From Fibrobacter sp. (GTDB taxonomy: Bacteria > Fibrobacterota > Chitinivibrionia > Chitinivibrionales > Chitinispirillaceae), in NCBI GenBank assembly GCA_012728995.1, contig JAAYEB010000150.1, positions 1-64,000 of the forward strand: DNA of 64,000 bases. The letters run 5' to 3'. Position 1 is the first letter of the stretch. The number at the start of each line of letters is the position of its first letter. The position numbers and the translations under genes were made by a program. The notes beneath the pieces are model-generated. The model did no database searches and was not told the origin of the DNA. It saw nothing but the letters and a program-made list of their open reading frames with translations. Positions 8,760-17,782 of this stretch are shown piece by piece.

Positions 8760-9806
8760 ATGGTAGATTCAATACGAAAACTTTTGTATAATGCGGTAGG
8801 AAACAGGGCTTTTCCCGGGTGTGTTGCCGGAGTTCGCTATGGAACAAAACAGGAGATTATTGCCTGTGGCAACCATACATACGATTCCGATTCAAAACCT
8901 GTTAACGAGAATACTGTATACGATGTAGCATCAATTACAAAAGCAGTGCCGGTTTCGTGCCTGGCATTAAAACTGATTGATGAAAGGAAGCTTGGCCGCA
9001 AACAAAGATTGATTGAGTTTATTCCTGAACTTGCCGGAGCATATAAGGATATTATTACAATTGATAATCTTCTGACCCAGACACTCGATTTCGATTTTCG
9101 TCTTTCACAATGTAAAAATTTGCCATCAGAACAGATATTAAAAAAAGTCCTTGAAGTGGATCTCAAATCCCGGCCTGGATTCAGTTATTCTTACGCAAAT
9201 GCAACAAGTATTCTTCTTGGTATTGCAATTGAGCGTTGTTGCGGGAATGATCTTGCTCAAATTGCGAATGATACTTTTTTTACCCCGCTGAAAATGGATT
9301 CAACAACTTTTTATCCGCAAAATATTGATCGTGAGATAATAGCACCAACTGAATACGATTCCTGGAGGGGGAGGGTTATTCAGGGAGAGGTTCATGATGA
9401 AAGTACTTGGGCATTACGTCCGAAAATTGTTGGTGCTGCTGGTCTTTTTTCAACTGTACCGGATCTTATGAAATTTATGGATATGTTACTGAATGGGGGA
9501 GTGTTGAACGGTAAAAAGTACCTGAGTCCACAAATAATTTCACAAATGTATACTAATCAATTACCTGGCAGTAATCAGTGTGTCGGGCTTGGCTGGGAAC
9601 TGAATCAGAAGAGTTTTATGGGTGGTAATTGTTCCATAACAGCTTTTGGAAAAACCGGTTTCACCGGGTGCTCAATTGTAGCAGATATAAAAAAACAGAG
9701 CGGCTATGTTCTGCTTTCAAATCATGTCTATCCAGAACGAAAGCCGGATCGTACCGATATAAACCGGATAAGGAGCCAATTGGGTGATATGGTTTGGGGT
9801 CTGTGA
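8760..9806 (+). CDS. Serine hydrolase of the class C beta-lactamase fold
   Basis: 348 residues with the three serine beta-lactamase/DD-peptidase motifs: S-x-x-K (Ser58 and Lys61 in DVASITKAVP), Y-x-N (SYSYANATS) and KTG (FGKTGFTGCS). No signal peptide is visible, so the enzyme is probably cytoplasmic or its export is non-classical. Family members include esterases, D-aminopeptidases and EstB-like enzymes; a true beta-lactamase is unlikely without a leader. A small inverted repeat (GAGTAAA...TTTACTC at 8692-8711) lies about 50 bp before the ATG and could be an operator. Confidence 0.85.
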   Translation: MVDSIRKLLYNAVGNRAFPGCVAGVRYGTKQEIIACGNHTYDSDSKPVNENTVYDVASITKAVPVSCLALKLIDERKLGRKQRLIEFIPELAGAYKDIITIDNLLTQTLDFDFRLSQCKNLPSEQILKKVLEVDLKSRPGFSYSYANATSILLGIAIERCCGNDLAQIANDTFFTPLKMDSTTFYPQNIDREIIAPTEYDSWRGRVIQGEVHDESTWALRPKIVGAAGLFSTVPDLMKFMDMLLNGGVLNGKKYLSPQIISQMYTNQLPGSNQCVGLGWELNQKSFMGGNCSITAFGKTGFTGCSIVADIKKQSGYVLLSNHVYPERKPDRTDINRIRSQLGDMVWGL

Positions 9807-9815
9807 TAACCGGAG

Positions 9816-9835
9816 GAGAGACCTGCTCTCTTTTT
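9816..9835 (+). terminator. Possible weak terminator after the serine hydrolase
   Basis: A short stem (AGAGA, 5-nt loop, TCTCT) followed by four T, 10 bp after the stop codon. The stem is short, so the call is tentative. Confidence 0.4.
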
Positions 9836-10083
9836 CCTGTGTCTCGGGGTCGGAATTGTTTTCTATATTTTCTTTTTCAATGATTCGGTATCGATACTAA
9901 GCCAGATTTCCTACCCCGATACAAATATTTACAATGTTTTTGTTATCTCACTATTTTGTTATTCCAGAAAACAACCGATTTGTTTTTAGTAAATGATGTT
10001 TACAGGAATTTTTGGAACAGGGTGGTATTATTGTATATTATTTATCTTTAAATAATCGGAAAAAATCATGAAAGGAGTCATTA

Positions 10084-11472
10084 ATGGGAGGACAATCCCG
10101 TTTTTCTAAAAATATTATCTGCATTGGTGCGGGGTATGTTGGTGGCCCTACAATGGCAATGATTGCAGCAAAATGTCCTCAGTACAAAGTTACTGTTGTA
10201 GACATTAATGCTGAACGTATAGATGCCTGGAATTCTGAAAATCTTCCTATATTTGAACCTGGTTTGTATGAAGTTGTAAAACAGGCAAGGGGAAGAAACC
10301 TGTTTTTTTCTACTGAAATAGAAAAGGCAATAAAAGAAGCACAAATAGTTTTTGTTTCGGTAAATACTCCTACTAAAACGTTTGGTGAGGGCGCTGGTAA
10401 AGCCGCAGATCTTCAATACTGGGAAAAAACAGCTCGTGATATCATTAGAGCATCAGATACTGATAAAATAATAGTTGAGAAAAGTACTCTTCCTGTGCGA
10501 ACAGCCAGTGCAATGGAGAGAATTCTTAATGCGAATGATAAAGGTATTCATTTTGAAGTGGTCTCAAATCCGGAATTTCTTGCTGAAGGTACGGCTGTCG
10601 CAGATCTTGAAAATCCCGACAGGGTCTTAATCGGGTCGCAAATGACAGAAACCGGATTAAAAGCTTGTAAAGAAATTGTTGAGATCTATGCGAATTGGGT
10701 TCCTGCCCAAAAAATTCTTACAAGTAATGTCTGGAGTTCTGAACTCTCGAAACTTGTAGCAAATGCTTTTCTGGCACAGAGGATCTCATCAATAAACAGT
10801 ATCTCTGCACTGTGTGAATATACAGAAGCCAATGTTTCTGAAGTTGCCGGGGCTATTGCTATGGACAGCAGAATTGGACCCAAATTCCTTAATGCAAGCA
10901 TTGGATTTGGTGGTTCCTGCTTTAAAAAAGATATTCTGAACCTGGTTTATATATGCGAAAGCTACGGGTTGCATGAGGTTGCCAGATACTGGGAAAACGT
11001 TGTTCTCATGAACGATTACCAGAAACGGCGATTTGTTAAGACCATGATCAGGACCATGTTCAATACAGTCGCGGGTAAACGAATTGCACTGTTCGGGTTT
11101 GCATTTAAAGCAAATACCGGAGACACAAGGGAATCACCTGCAATTGATGTAACCAGGCAGTTGGCTGAGGAGAGGGCAAAGGTTGTAATTACTGACCCTA
11201 AGGCTCTTGACAATGCTAAAATGGATCTTCAGTCCTGTTTGGAATTTGTAGAGTTTTGTGAAGATCCGTACGAGGCTGCAAAAGGGGCTCACGCAATTGC
11301 TCTAATGACAGAGTGGAATGAATATAAAAAGCTGGATTATCAAAAAATATATTCCCAAATGGAGAAACCGGCATTTGTTTTTGATGGCAGGAATATTCTT
11401 GACCACAAACTTCTTTTTGAAATCGGGTTTAACGTATTTCCTCTGGGAAGAGTTCCCTTAACTCATTTGTAG
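10084..11472 (+). CDS. ugd: UDP-glucose 6-dehydrogenase
   Basis: 462 residues. The N-terminal Rossmann domain has GAGYVGGPTMAMIA; the middle has NPEFLAEG and the catalytic Cys279 in GFGGSCFKKDI; the C-terminal domain has LFGFAFKANTGDTRESPAI and ends with the UDP-binding segment around FDGRNIL. It oxidises UDP-glucose to UDP-glucuronate with two NAD, feeding capsule, exopolysaccharide or LPS sugars. The length and the GGPT loop resemble the long (animal and plant-like) UGDH type more than the short bacterial type. A good SD (AAAGGAG) precedes the ATG. It is transcribed alone. Confidence 0.95.
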   Translation: MGGQSRFSKNIICIGAGYVGGPTMAMIAAKCPQYKVTVVDINAERIDAWNSENLPIFEPGLYEVVKQARGRNLFFSTEIEKAIKEAQIVFVSVNTPTKTFGEGAGKAADLQYWEKTARDIIRASDTDKIIVEKSTLPVRTASAMERILNANDKGIHFEVVSNPEFLAEGTAVADLENPDRVLIGSQMTETGLKACKEIVEIYANWVPAQKILTSNVWSSELSKLVANAFLAQRISSINSISALCEYTEANVSEVAGAIAMDSRIGPKFLNASIGFGGSCFKKDILNLVYICESYGLHEVARYWENVVLMNDYQKRRFVKTMIRTMFNTVAGKRIALFGFAFKANTGDTRESPAIDVTRQLAEERAKVVITDPKALDNAKMDLQSCLEFVEFCEDPYEAAKGAHAIALMTEWNEYKKLDYQKIYSQMEKPAFVFDGRNILDHKLLFEIGFNVFPLGRVPLTHL

Positions 11473-11479
11473 TATTTTT

Positions 11480-11545
11480 AAGGGAACCGGATAACCCCGT
11501 TTTAATGGACTATGTTTCATTTGGGGCTGAAGGTTCCTTTTTTAT
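11480..11545 (+). terminator. Terminator of ugd
   Basis: Outer arms AAGGGAACC and GGTTCCTT (one bulge) enclose a second CCCC/GGGG stem, and six T follow at 11538-11543. Confidence 0.65.
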
Positions 11546-11580
11546 ATTTCTGTTTTCCTTATTCCCTTAATAAAAACCTG

Positions 11581-12279
11581 TCAGTCGTCCGATACATTTA
11601 ACTCATTAACATGACTGTTTTTAAACTCTTTCCTGTGCCGGATAATACCCCCCTTTAACATGTAAATTACATCTTCAGCGATATTGGTCGTCTGATCTGC
11701 AATACGTTCAAGATGTCTGAATATGGATGAGTAATGAAGTAACTGGCCGGTCAGGGATGGATTGATATGTATTAAGTCATTTACAAGGCCAAATGAGTCC
11801 TTGTAAAATGAGTCAACTTCATCATCTGCGACAAGGACCGAAAGTGCAAGATTCGTATCCCGTTGAATCAGTGAGTCAATGCTTTTTTTCAGCATCAGAA
11901 CCGCTTTTTCGGACATGGAAAGAAAAATATCATGAAGTTCAACCGGGGGTTGAGATTCAAGTGATGTAGTACGCTCTGCAATGTTAACTGAAAGATCGGC
12001 TATTCTTTCGAGGTCATTATTTATTTTCAAGACAGAGACTATGAACCGCAGATCTTTTGCAACCGGCTGATACAACGCAAGTATTTTCAGGCAATCTTCC
12101 TCAATTTCCACTTCGACTGTGTCAATCTCATTATCCGAAACAATTACTTTCCCGGCAAGTTCATAATCAAGTTCAAGTACAGATGTGACCGAATATTTTA
12201 CACTCTCTTCAACGAGCGTACATAGTCCAAGTATGCTCTTTTTCAGTTTTTCTATTTCAAAATAAAAGTGAGATGACAT
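11581..12279 (-). CDS. phoU: Phosphate signalling complex protein PhoU
   Basis: 232 residues, all helical, built of two PhoU repeats. Each carries the E/D-x-x-x-D type metal-binding motif: first around DNEIDTVEVEIEEDCLKIL and NNDLERIADLSVNIAERT, second around DDEVDSFYKDSFGLVNDLI and FRHLERIADQTTNIAEDVIYM. PhoU links the Pst transporter to the PhoR sensor and lowers the Pho response when phosphate is plentiful. It is the last gene of the pst operon, 146 bp after pstB; that gap may hold an internal promoter or processing site. Confidence 0.97.
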   Translation of the reverse strand: MSSHFYFEIEKLKKSILGLCTLVEESVKYSVTSVLELDYELAGKVIVSDNEIDTVEVEIEEDCLKILALYQPVAKDLRFIVSVLKINNDLERIADLSVNIAERTTSLESQPPVELHDIFLSMSEKAVLMLKKSIDSLIQRDTNLALSVLVADDEVDSFYKDSFGLVNDLIHINPSLTGQLLHYSSIFRHLERIADQTTNIAEDVIYMLKGGIIRHRKEFKNSHVNELNVSDD

Positions 12280-12425
12280 ATTATTACCTCCAGCTTCTTA
12301 ATCTTCAATCTTTTGGCGTGGATTCGGTTACTTTGGTTACTAATGTGTTCCATTGAGTACCGATACGGCCCTGTTTTATAACGAACCAATACAATCTTTT
12401 TAAACAGCTATAACTTGTTCAACAA

Positions 12426-13271
12426 TTATCCAAAACGTCCGGTTATATATTCCTCTGTCTGTTTATTTTTTGGATTTGTAAAAATATCCCTGGTTTTACC
12501 GGTTTCGATCAGGTTACCAACATAGAAAAAAGCAGTTTGATCGGAAACCCTTGCTGCCTGTTGCATGTTGTGAGTGACAATTACAATTGTAACATCATTT
12601 TTAAGCTCCTGAATCAGTTCTTCAATGCGATTGGTTGATTGCGGATCAAGAGAGCTTGTCGGTTCATCCATAAGAAGCACTTCAGGATTAACAGCAAGGG
12701 CTCGGGCAATGCAGAGACGCTGCTGTTGTCCACCCGAAAGGCTTGCGCCCGGATCTTTCAGCCTGTCCTTGACTTCATTAAAAAGCGCAGACTGTATCAA
12801 TGCTTTTTCACAAACTTCAAGAAGAAAGCTCCTGTTACGAATGCCAACCAGTTTGAGTCCTGCTACGACGTTGTCGAATATTGACATCGTAGGAAACGGA
12901 GTCGGTTTCTGGAACACCATACCAACACGTCTGCGGATTGTGACAGGATCAACTTTGTGGTCGTAAATGTTTTTACCGTCAAGAAGAACTTTCCCGCTTA
13001 TTTCGGTACCACGGGTAAGGTCGTGCATTCTGTTAAGGGCTCTGAGGAAAGTAGTTTTCCCGCATCCTGACGGACCAATAAGGGCAGTTACCTGTTTTTC
13101 CTGAAAAGTAATGGATACATCACGAACACCTGTAGTTGAACCATATTTGACAGTAAGGTTTTCTGTTTTCATTCTCAAATGGGGTAAAGGTGGTCCATCT
13201 TTATCAATAATTGTAAAAGAGTTGTTCTTGATACTGGTAACATTTGCTTTTATCGATTCGGTACAGTTCAT
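12426..13271 (-). CDS. pstB: Phosphate ABC transporter ATP-binding protein PstB
   Basis: 281 residues from ATG 13271, which overlaps the pstA stop as ATGA; a longer frame to 13370 lies inside pstA and is not used. Walker [11 protein letters not shown]-loop [14 protein letters not shown] signature LSGGQQQRL, Walker [14 protein letters not shown] and switch His in [14 protein letters not shown] are all present. The first about 35 residues ([17 protein letters not shown]...) are an N-terminal extension beyond most PstB proteins. It drives phosphate import with PstC and PstA at the inner membrane. Confidence 0.97.
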   Translation of the reverse strand: MNCTESIKANVTSIKNNSFTIIDKDGPPLPHLRMKTENLTVKYGSTTGVRDVSITFQEKQVTALIGPSGCGKTTFLRALNRMHDLTRGTEISGKVLLDGKNIYDHKVDPVTIRRRVGMVFQKPTPFPTMSIFDNVVAGLKLVGIRNRSFLLEVCEKALIQSALFNEVKDRLKDPGASLSGGQQQRLCIARALAVNPEVLLMDEPTSSLDPQSTNRIEELIQELKNDVTIVIVTHNMQQAARVSDQTAFFYVGNLIETGKTRDIFTNPKNKQTEEYITGRFG

Positions 13272-14146
13272 CTGCTGTTCCCTTTCTTCTGAAGATTGTT
13301 GCCGGATGCCAGGTGGGCAATTACAAAAGATATAACTACAAACCCGAACAAAACTATGGCAGCCGCCCACCCCATCCTGTGCCAGTGCTCGTAAGGGCTG
13401 ATTGCGAGACTGTAAAGACGCTGGGGAAGAGTGTCAACTGGTCCAAAAAACATTCCGGTCCAGTGTTTTGGAAGGTAATTGTTGCCAAATGAGGTAAAAA
13501 GCAAGGGAGCCGCTTCACCGGCTGCACGCGAAAAAGCAATCAAAAATCCGGTTATAAGACCTGTTCGCGCTGCAGGAACAATTGCAGATAACACAACTCT
13601 CCATCTGGGTAAACCTAATGCCAGCCCGGCTTCCCTTATGGACCATGGGATGATTGAAAGTGCACTTTCGGTGGATCGCGCTATAATGGGAAGCATGACT
13701 ATTGCAAGTGCGGCAGAACCACTGATACCTGAAAATGTACCCATTGGCTTGACAATAAGTACAAATGCAAGTAAGCCTTTTAATACAGCAGGCATTCCGT
13801 TCAATGTGTCGTTCATGATTCTAAGAACCGGATTGAGAATGTGGTCCGGGTATTCTGACAGCAGAATCCCTGTTCCAAGTCCGACGGGAATGGCAAAAAG
13901 AAGTGCCATTATGTCGACAACCAGTGTCCCTGCCATTGTGTGTACAAGCCCGGTAGGCTGTCCCTGCATCGCACGTGTCGGTGAACCAAGTTCCTGGGTA
14001 AAAAGATCAAGATTCAATGCACTTATACCATTGACTATAACATACGAGGACATGATTAGCAGGGGTAAAATGACAATAATAGTATTTATAACCAGAAAGG
14101 ATAAAAATAATCTGTCCAGAATGTATCTGTATCTAAGGGTTTTCAT
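13268..14146 (-). CDS. pstA: Phosphate ABC transporter permease PstA
   Basis: 292 residues from ATG 14146, which overlaps the pstC stop as ATGA and has GGAGG just upstream; a longer frame to 14188 lacks an SD. Six membrane segments are visible. The EAA-type loop that contacts PstB is around [20 protein letters not shown]. It forms the phosphate channel with PstC. It is translationally coupled to both neighbours. Confidence 0.96.
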   Translation of the reverse strand: MKTLRYRYILDRLFLSFLVINTIIVILPLLIMSSYVIVNGISALNLDLFTQELGSPTRAMQGQPTGLVHTMAGTLVVDIMALLFAIPVGLGTGILLSEYPDHILNPVLRIMNDTLNGMPAVLKGLLAFVLIVKPMGTFSGISGSAALAIVMLPIIARSTESALSIIPWSIREAGLALGLPRWRVVLSAIVPAARTGLITGFLIAFSRAAGEAAPLLFTSFGNNYLPKHWTGMFFGPVDTLPQRLYSLAISPYEHWHRMGWAAAIVLFGFVVISFVIAHLASGNNLQKKGNSR

Positions 14147-15132
14147 ACCATCTGTCCTCCTGCAAAAGCAAACTTTCTGCTTATCCATGCAGCCAGTAGA
14201 TTGACTATAAGTGAGATGGCAAAAAGGGCCAGACCAACAGCCATCAGACTGGAGTAATGAATGTTACCTACTGCTTCACGGAACTCATTAATAATTACCG
14301 AAGGCATTGTTGCTCCGGGACCAAAGAGAGTAAAAGGAAGGGTGTTTTTATTTCCGATAAGCATCGCTACTGCCATGGTTTCTCCTATTGCCCTTCCAAA
14401 AGAAAGGATAACTCCGGCAAGAATTCCACTTCTGCTATAAGGAAGAACAGCCATCAGTATTACTTCACGATGTGTGGCACCAAGAGCCCATGAGGCTTCA
14501 CGCTGTTCACGGGGGACAAGGCGGATTGCATCTCGTGTGAGTGCAGCAGTATAGGGAAGAACCATCAGGGCAAGTATAATGGTTGCAGTACTCATGCCAA
14601 ATCCTATAGGATTTCCAAGCAGCGGAACCAGTGCCGGAAAATTATCTGTCGACCAGGAAAAAAAAGGCATATATACACAGTCACGCATCCACGGGGTAAA
14701 TACAAAAATTCCCCAGATTCCAACAACAACACTTGGAACTGCAGCTATAAGGTTTACAAGATTGTCTACTATGACAGAAAGCCATCTCGGAGCGTACTCA
14801 GCAGTAAAGATTGCGATGGCAACAGCAGGAACAAACGAGAGGACAAGAGCACCGATACTGGTAAAAAGAGTACCTGCAATGAATGTCAGGGCGCCAAACT
14901 CCAGATTTATTGCCGGATCCCATACTGCTTTCAATGGAAATCCCAATACACCGAACCTGGTTATTGCTTCTTTACTCTCTCCATACAGTACAAATGCCAT
15001 GACTATTGTAAGTAAAACTATGCTTATACCCAGAAATACTGCCATGGACAGAAAGATCCGGTCTCCCGGCTTGCGATAAATCAAGGAGATAGGTTTTTTC
15101 AGTAATTCATAGTTAATAGTATTTATTTTCAT
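14143..15132 (-). CDS. pstC: Phosphate ABC transporter permease PstC
   Basis: 329 residues with a first membrane helix at about 30-52 and five to six more, and the permease loop LVPREQREASWALGATHREV facing PstB. The long periplasmic segment between helices 1 and 2 is typical of PstC. It pairs with PstA in the inner membrane. It starts 56 bp after pstS. Confidence 0.96.
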   Translation of the reverse strand: MKINTINYELLKKPISLIYRKPGDRIFLSMAVFLGISIVLLTIVMAFVLYGESKEAITRFGVLGFPLKAVWDPAINLEFGALTFIAGTLFTSIGALVLSFVPAVAIAIFTAEYAPRWLSVIVDNLVNLIAAVPSVVVGIWGIFVFTPWMRDCVYMPFFSWSTDNFPALVPLLGNPIGFGMSTATIILALMVLPYTAALTRDAIRLVPREQREASWALGATHREVILMAVLPYSRSGILAGVILSFGRAIGETMAVAMLIGNKNTLPFTLFGPGATMPSVIINEFREAVGNIHYSSLMAVGLALFAISLIVNLLAAWISRKFAFAGGQMV

Positions 15133-15188
15133 TGGTTATCCTGAAAGTAAGAGGAAAGGGGTTAAGTCCCTTTCCTGCCGTTCTGTAT

Positions 15189-16274
15189 CTATTTTAATTT
15201 ACTGGATTCAATTAATTGACTTCCAATTGGTTTGTTTTCCCATTTTAACTGTTTGATCATTGCAACGTTTCTCTTGACTGCTGCCTGGGGAAGTTTTGCG
15301 TAACCCAGAGATTCAGATAATTCCTGTCCGTCTGTAATTGCCCATATCAAAAATTTGACAAGTTCTTCTGCTTCATTTTGATTTGTAATAGCCTTGTTCT
15401 TATCAAGGTTTTCATAAACAAGCATCCATGTAAAACCGGCAACCGGATACCCTTTGGCTGCAGATGTATTGGTGAAAAGAGCTCTTGTATCTTCAGGCAG
15501 ATCAATGTCGGCCGCTGCAGTAGTTGCACTGAAACTGGGTTTTATTGTATTACCTGATGAATTGACCAGATATGCATAGGAGATCTTGTTTAAAAGTGCA
15601 TAAGAAAAACTTACATATCCGATTGATCCGGGAGAATTCCTGACTGTTCCCGCAACCCCTTCGTTTCCGTATGCACCTATTCCGACAGGCCAGTTTACAC
15701 TTGTAGCAAAGCCAACTTTTTGTGCCCATTCTTTCGAGACACTGCTAAGATAACTGGTCCAGATATTTGTTGTTCCGGATCCGTCACTTCGGTGTACAAC
15801 TGTTATTGGCAATGAAGGCAGTTTTGTTTTGGGATTAAGTTTTGAAATTCTGGAATCGTTCCACTTTTTAATTTTTCCTGAAAATATATCCGTAAGGACT
15901 TCACCATTTAAAACCAGACCTTTTTCTATACCTGGCAGATTATATACCGCAACAACATCAGCAAGTGTTATGGGCATATTGAACGCTTTCCCACCGGATT
16001 TCTTTTCAATAGATTCCATAATATCATCTTTAAGATACGCTTCAGTCATCCCGAACATGATCGTTTGTTCCGAAAACTGCCGAATCCCGCCACCTGAACC
16101 AATTGATTGGTAATTGACAGTGACTTTCTGGTTGGTCAGTTCCCTGTACGAATCAGCCATTGCTGTAATAAGGGGAGCAGGAAATGATGCCCCTGCGCCA
16201 ATTATGTCGATTCTTTCTGAATATGCAACTTGTGTTAATAAAAGAAGTGCAGTTAAAAGGATCTGTTTTTTCAT
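15189..16274 (-). CDS. pstS: Phosphate-binding protein PstS
   Basis: 361 residues with a Sec signal peptide (MKKQILLTALLLLTQVAYS). Binding motifs of the family are present: GAGASFPAPL, YQSIGSGGGIRQF, and VVHRSDGSGTTNIWT, whose Arg, Ser and Thr hold phosphate. The C-terminal AITDGQELSESLGYAKLP is also standard. It captures phosphate in the periplasm and passes it to PstCA. It is the first gene of pstSCAB-phoU, behind PHO-box-like repeats at 16438-16494. Confidence 0.97.
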   Translation of the reverse strand: MKKQILLTALLLLTQVAYSERIDIIGAGASFPAPLITAMADSYRELTNQKVTVNYQSIGSGGGIRQFSEQTIMFGMTEAYLKDDIMESIEKKSGGKAFNMPITLADVVAVYNLPGIEKGLVLNGEVLTDIFSGKIKKWNDSRISKLNPKTKLPSLPITVVHRSDGSGTTNIWTSYLSSVSKEWAQKVGFATSVNWPVGIGAYGNEGVAGTVRNSPGSIGYVSFSYALLNKISYAYLVNSSGNTIKPSFSATTAAADIDLPEDTRALFTNTSAAKGYPVAGFTWMLVYENLDKNKAITNQNEAEELVKFLIWAITDGQELSESLGYAKLPQAAVKRNVAMIKQLKWENKPIGSQLIESSKLK

Positions 16275-16437
16275 TTGAACTCCTCTGTGTAATCTTATTA
16301 ATAATGAAAAGTATATACTGTCAAATAAAACTCTTCAGCTACTCACAACCTGATTTCAATAAATCCTGTAGTTTGTCTTATGTTTATTTTCCTTCCATCT
16401 GATTAAATTCAACCTCATAAAAAAGATAAACGTTTAA

Positions 16438-16494
16438 TGTTAGAATGATGTTAAGAGATGATTAATATTTCGCATGATTTTAACTGAATGTTAA
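16438..16494 (-). promoter_or_regulatory. Two PHO-box-like direct repeat pairs upstream of pstS
   Basis: On the minus strand, TTAACA-N5-TTAAAA (16494-16478) and TTAACA-N5-CTAACA (16454-16438) each show the 11-bp spacing of PhoB/PhoP half-sites, and the two pairs are 40 bp apart. They lie about 165-220 bp before the pstS ATG. The layout resembles the Gram-positive PhoP box (TTAACA repeats) as much as the E. coli box. No PhoB gene is in the window. Confidence 0.55.
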
Positions 16495-17101
16495 CCTCCT
16501 TTTGATTTTTGAAATAAAAGAATGAGTCTGATTACCTTAATAAGGGATAAATTTATCACAGTGAATATCAGTGAGCTTCTGCTGGAGTCAGTCATATACC
16601 CTTTTTAAAACAGTTAAAACTCAAGTTACATATTACCTAATAGTATCGATTCCTTTGCGCGAGTCTTTTTCGCGATGAGTACTAAAACAAATGCGAAATC
16701 TGATATCAACTAAAAAATCATTAACAATTGTAAGAAGGATGTTATGGCACGGCAAGGAGTTTGTTTTTATCGTTTTTTGCCTGATGATTTTTTGTTCGGT
16801 TCATCGTCAGGAAAAAAATGTATAAAAAGGGGTAAAAAGAAAGAAAAGGAATTTCCAAAAACCTTACAGGCATGATTCACTGATATGGATCATTCATAAT
16901 AAAAAATCGAATTGGATGAATATGCAGATATTTTATGTGAGTAGGAGTCGGCTCCTTTTAGACCGAGGGATATTGATCCGGATCCGGGGCTTTATCCCGA
17001 AGGATGTTCGGATGAAATACCTTTCAACTATCCGGCAGCATTAGATTTAACGATTGGCATTTAATAATGATGTAATCTGCCTGGTGATCCCGATAGTTTT
17101 A
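16495..17101. other. Intergenic region between pstS control region and rsmI
   Basis: About 600 bp without a convincing gene on either strand. A small hairpin, AGGAG-TCGG-CTCCT with flanking T, sits near 16947-16960. The GC-richer patch at 16975-17040 has no recognisable product. Confidence 0.4.
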
Positions 17102-17782
17102 TCAGGTTTCATATTTATTTCTGATATTAAACAAAACAACCATCTCTCCCTTTGGTGGATGTTTGTCAAAATGGGAGAGCAGTTCTTTTGGTGTTCCGCG
17201 AAGAAACTCCTCATAAAATTTAGTCAATTCACGTGCTATAACAATTTGAATTTCACCAAGTGTATCATTTAACTCCTTCAATACTTTAAGTATTCTGTGC
17301 GGAGTTTCGTAAAAGATTATTGTCCTGGGTTCCTCTTTCAAAGACAAAAACAGCTTGATTCTTCGGGAACTTTTGTGCGGGAGAAAATTTTCGAAAATAA
17401 AACGGTCTGTAGGAAGGCCGCTGCCGACCAGTGCACAGAGAAATGCAGAAGCCCCAGGAACAGGAACAATTTTAACATTCTCCCTGATTGCTGCTCTGAC
17501 AAGAAAAAATGCCGGATCTGCAATTCCAGGGGTCCCGGCATCAGTAATAAGTGCCATCTCCTCATTTTCTTTGAGACGACAAACCAGTGATGGGGTTACT
17601 TTTTCCTTGTTAAAGTCGTGATAACGGAAAACAGGAGTTTCGATTTCATAATGAGAAAGAAGTTTACGTGATACACGTGTGTCTTCAGCAAGAATCGAAT
17701 TTACTTTCTTAAGTATCTCGATTGCCCTGAAAGAAAAATCTTCAAGATTTCCAATCGGTGTTGATACTATATATAATGCCAC
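17102..17782 (-). CDS. rsmI: 16S rRNA (cytidine1402-2'-O)-methyltransferase RsmI
   Basis: 226 residues of the tetrapyrrole-methylase fold: YIVSTPIGNLEDFSFRA at the N-terminus, AEDTRVSRKLLSHY, ALITDAGTPGIADPA and VPVPGASAFLCAL (SAM site). It methylates C1402 of 16S rRNA in the decoding centre. The start is GTG, immediately after the TGA of the C25 gene upstream, so the two are translationally linked. The protein lacks the extra C-terminal domain of longer RsmI proteins. Confidence 0.96.
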   Translation of the reverse strand: MALYIVSTPIGNLEDFSFRAIEILKKVNSILAEDTRVSRKLLSHYEIETPVFRYHDFNKEKVTPSLVCRLKENEEMALITDAGTPGIADPAFFLVRAAIRENVKIVPVPGASAFLCALVGSGLPTDRFIFENFLPHKSSRRIKLFLSLKEEPRTIIFYETPHRILKVLKELNDTLGEIQIVIARELTKFYEEFLRGTPKELLSHFDKHPPKGEMVVLFNIRNKYET

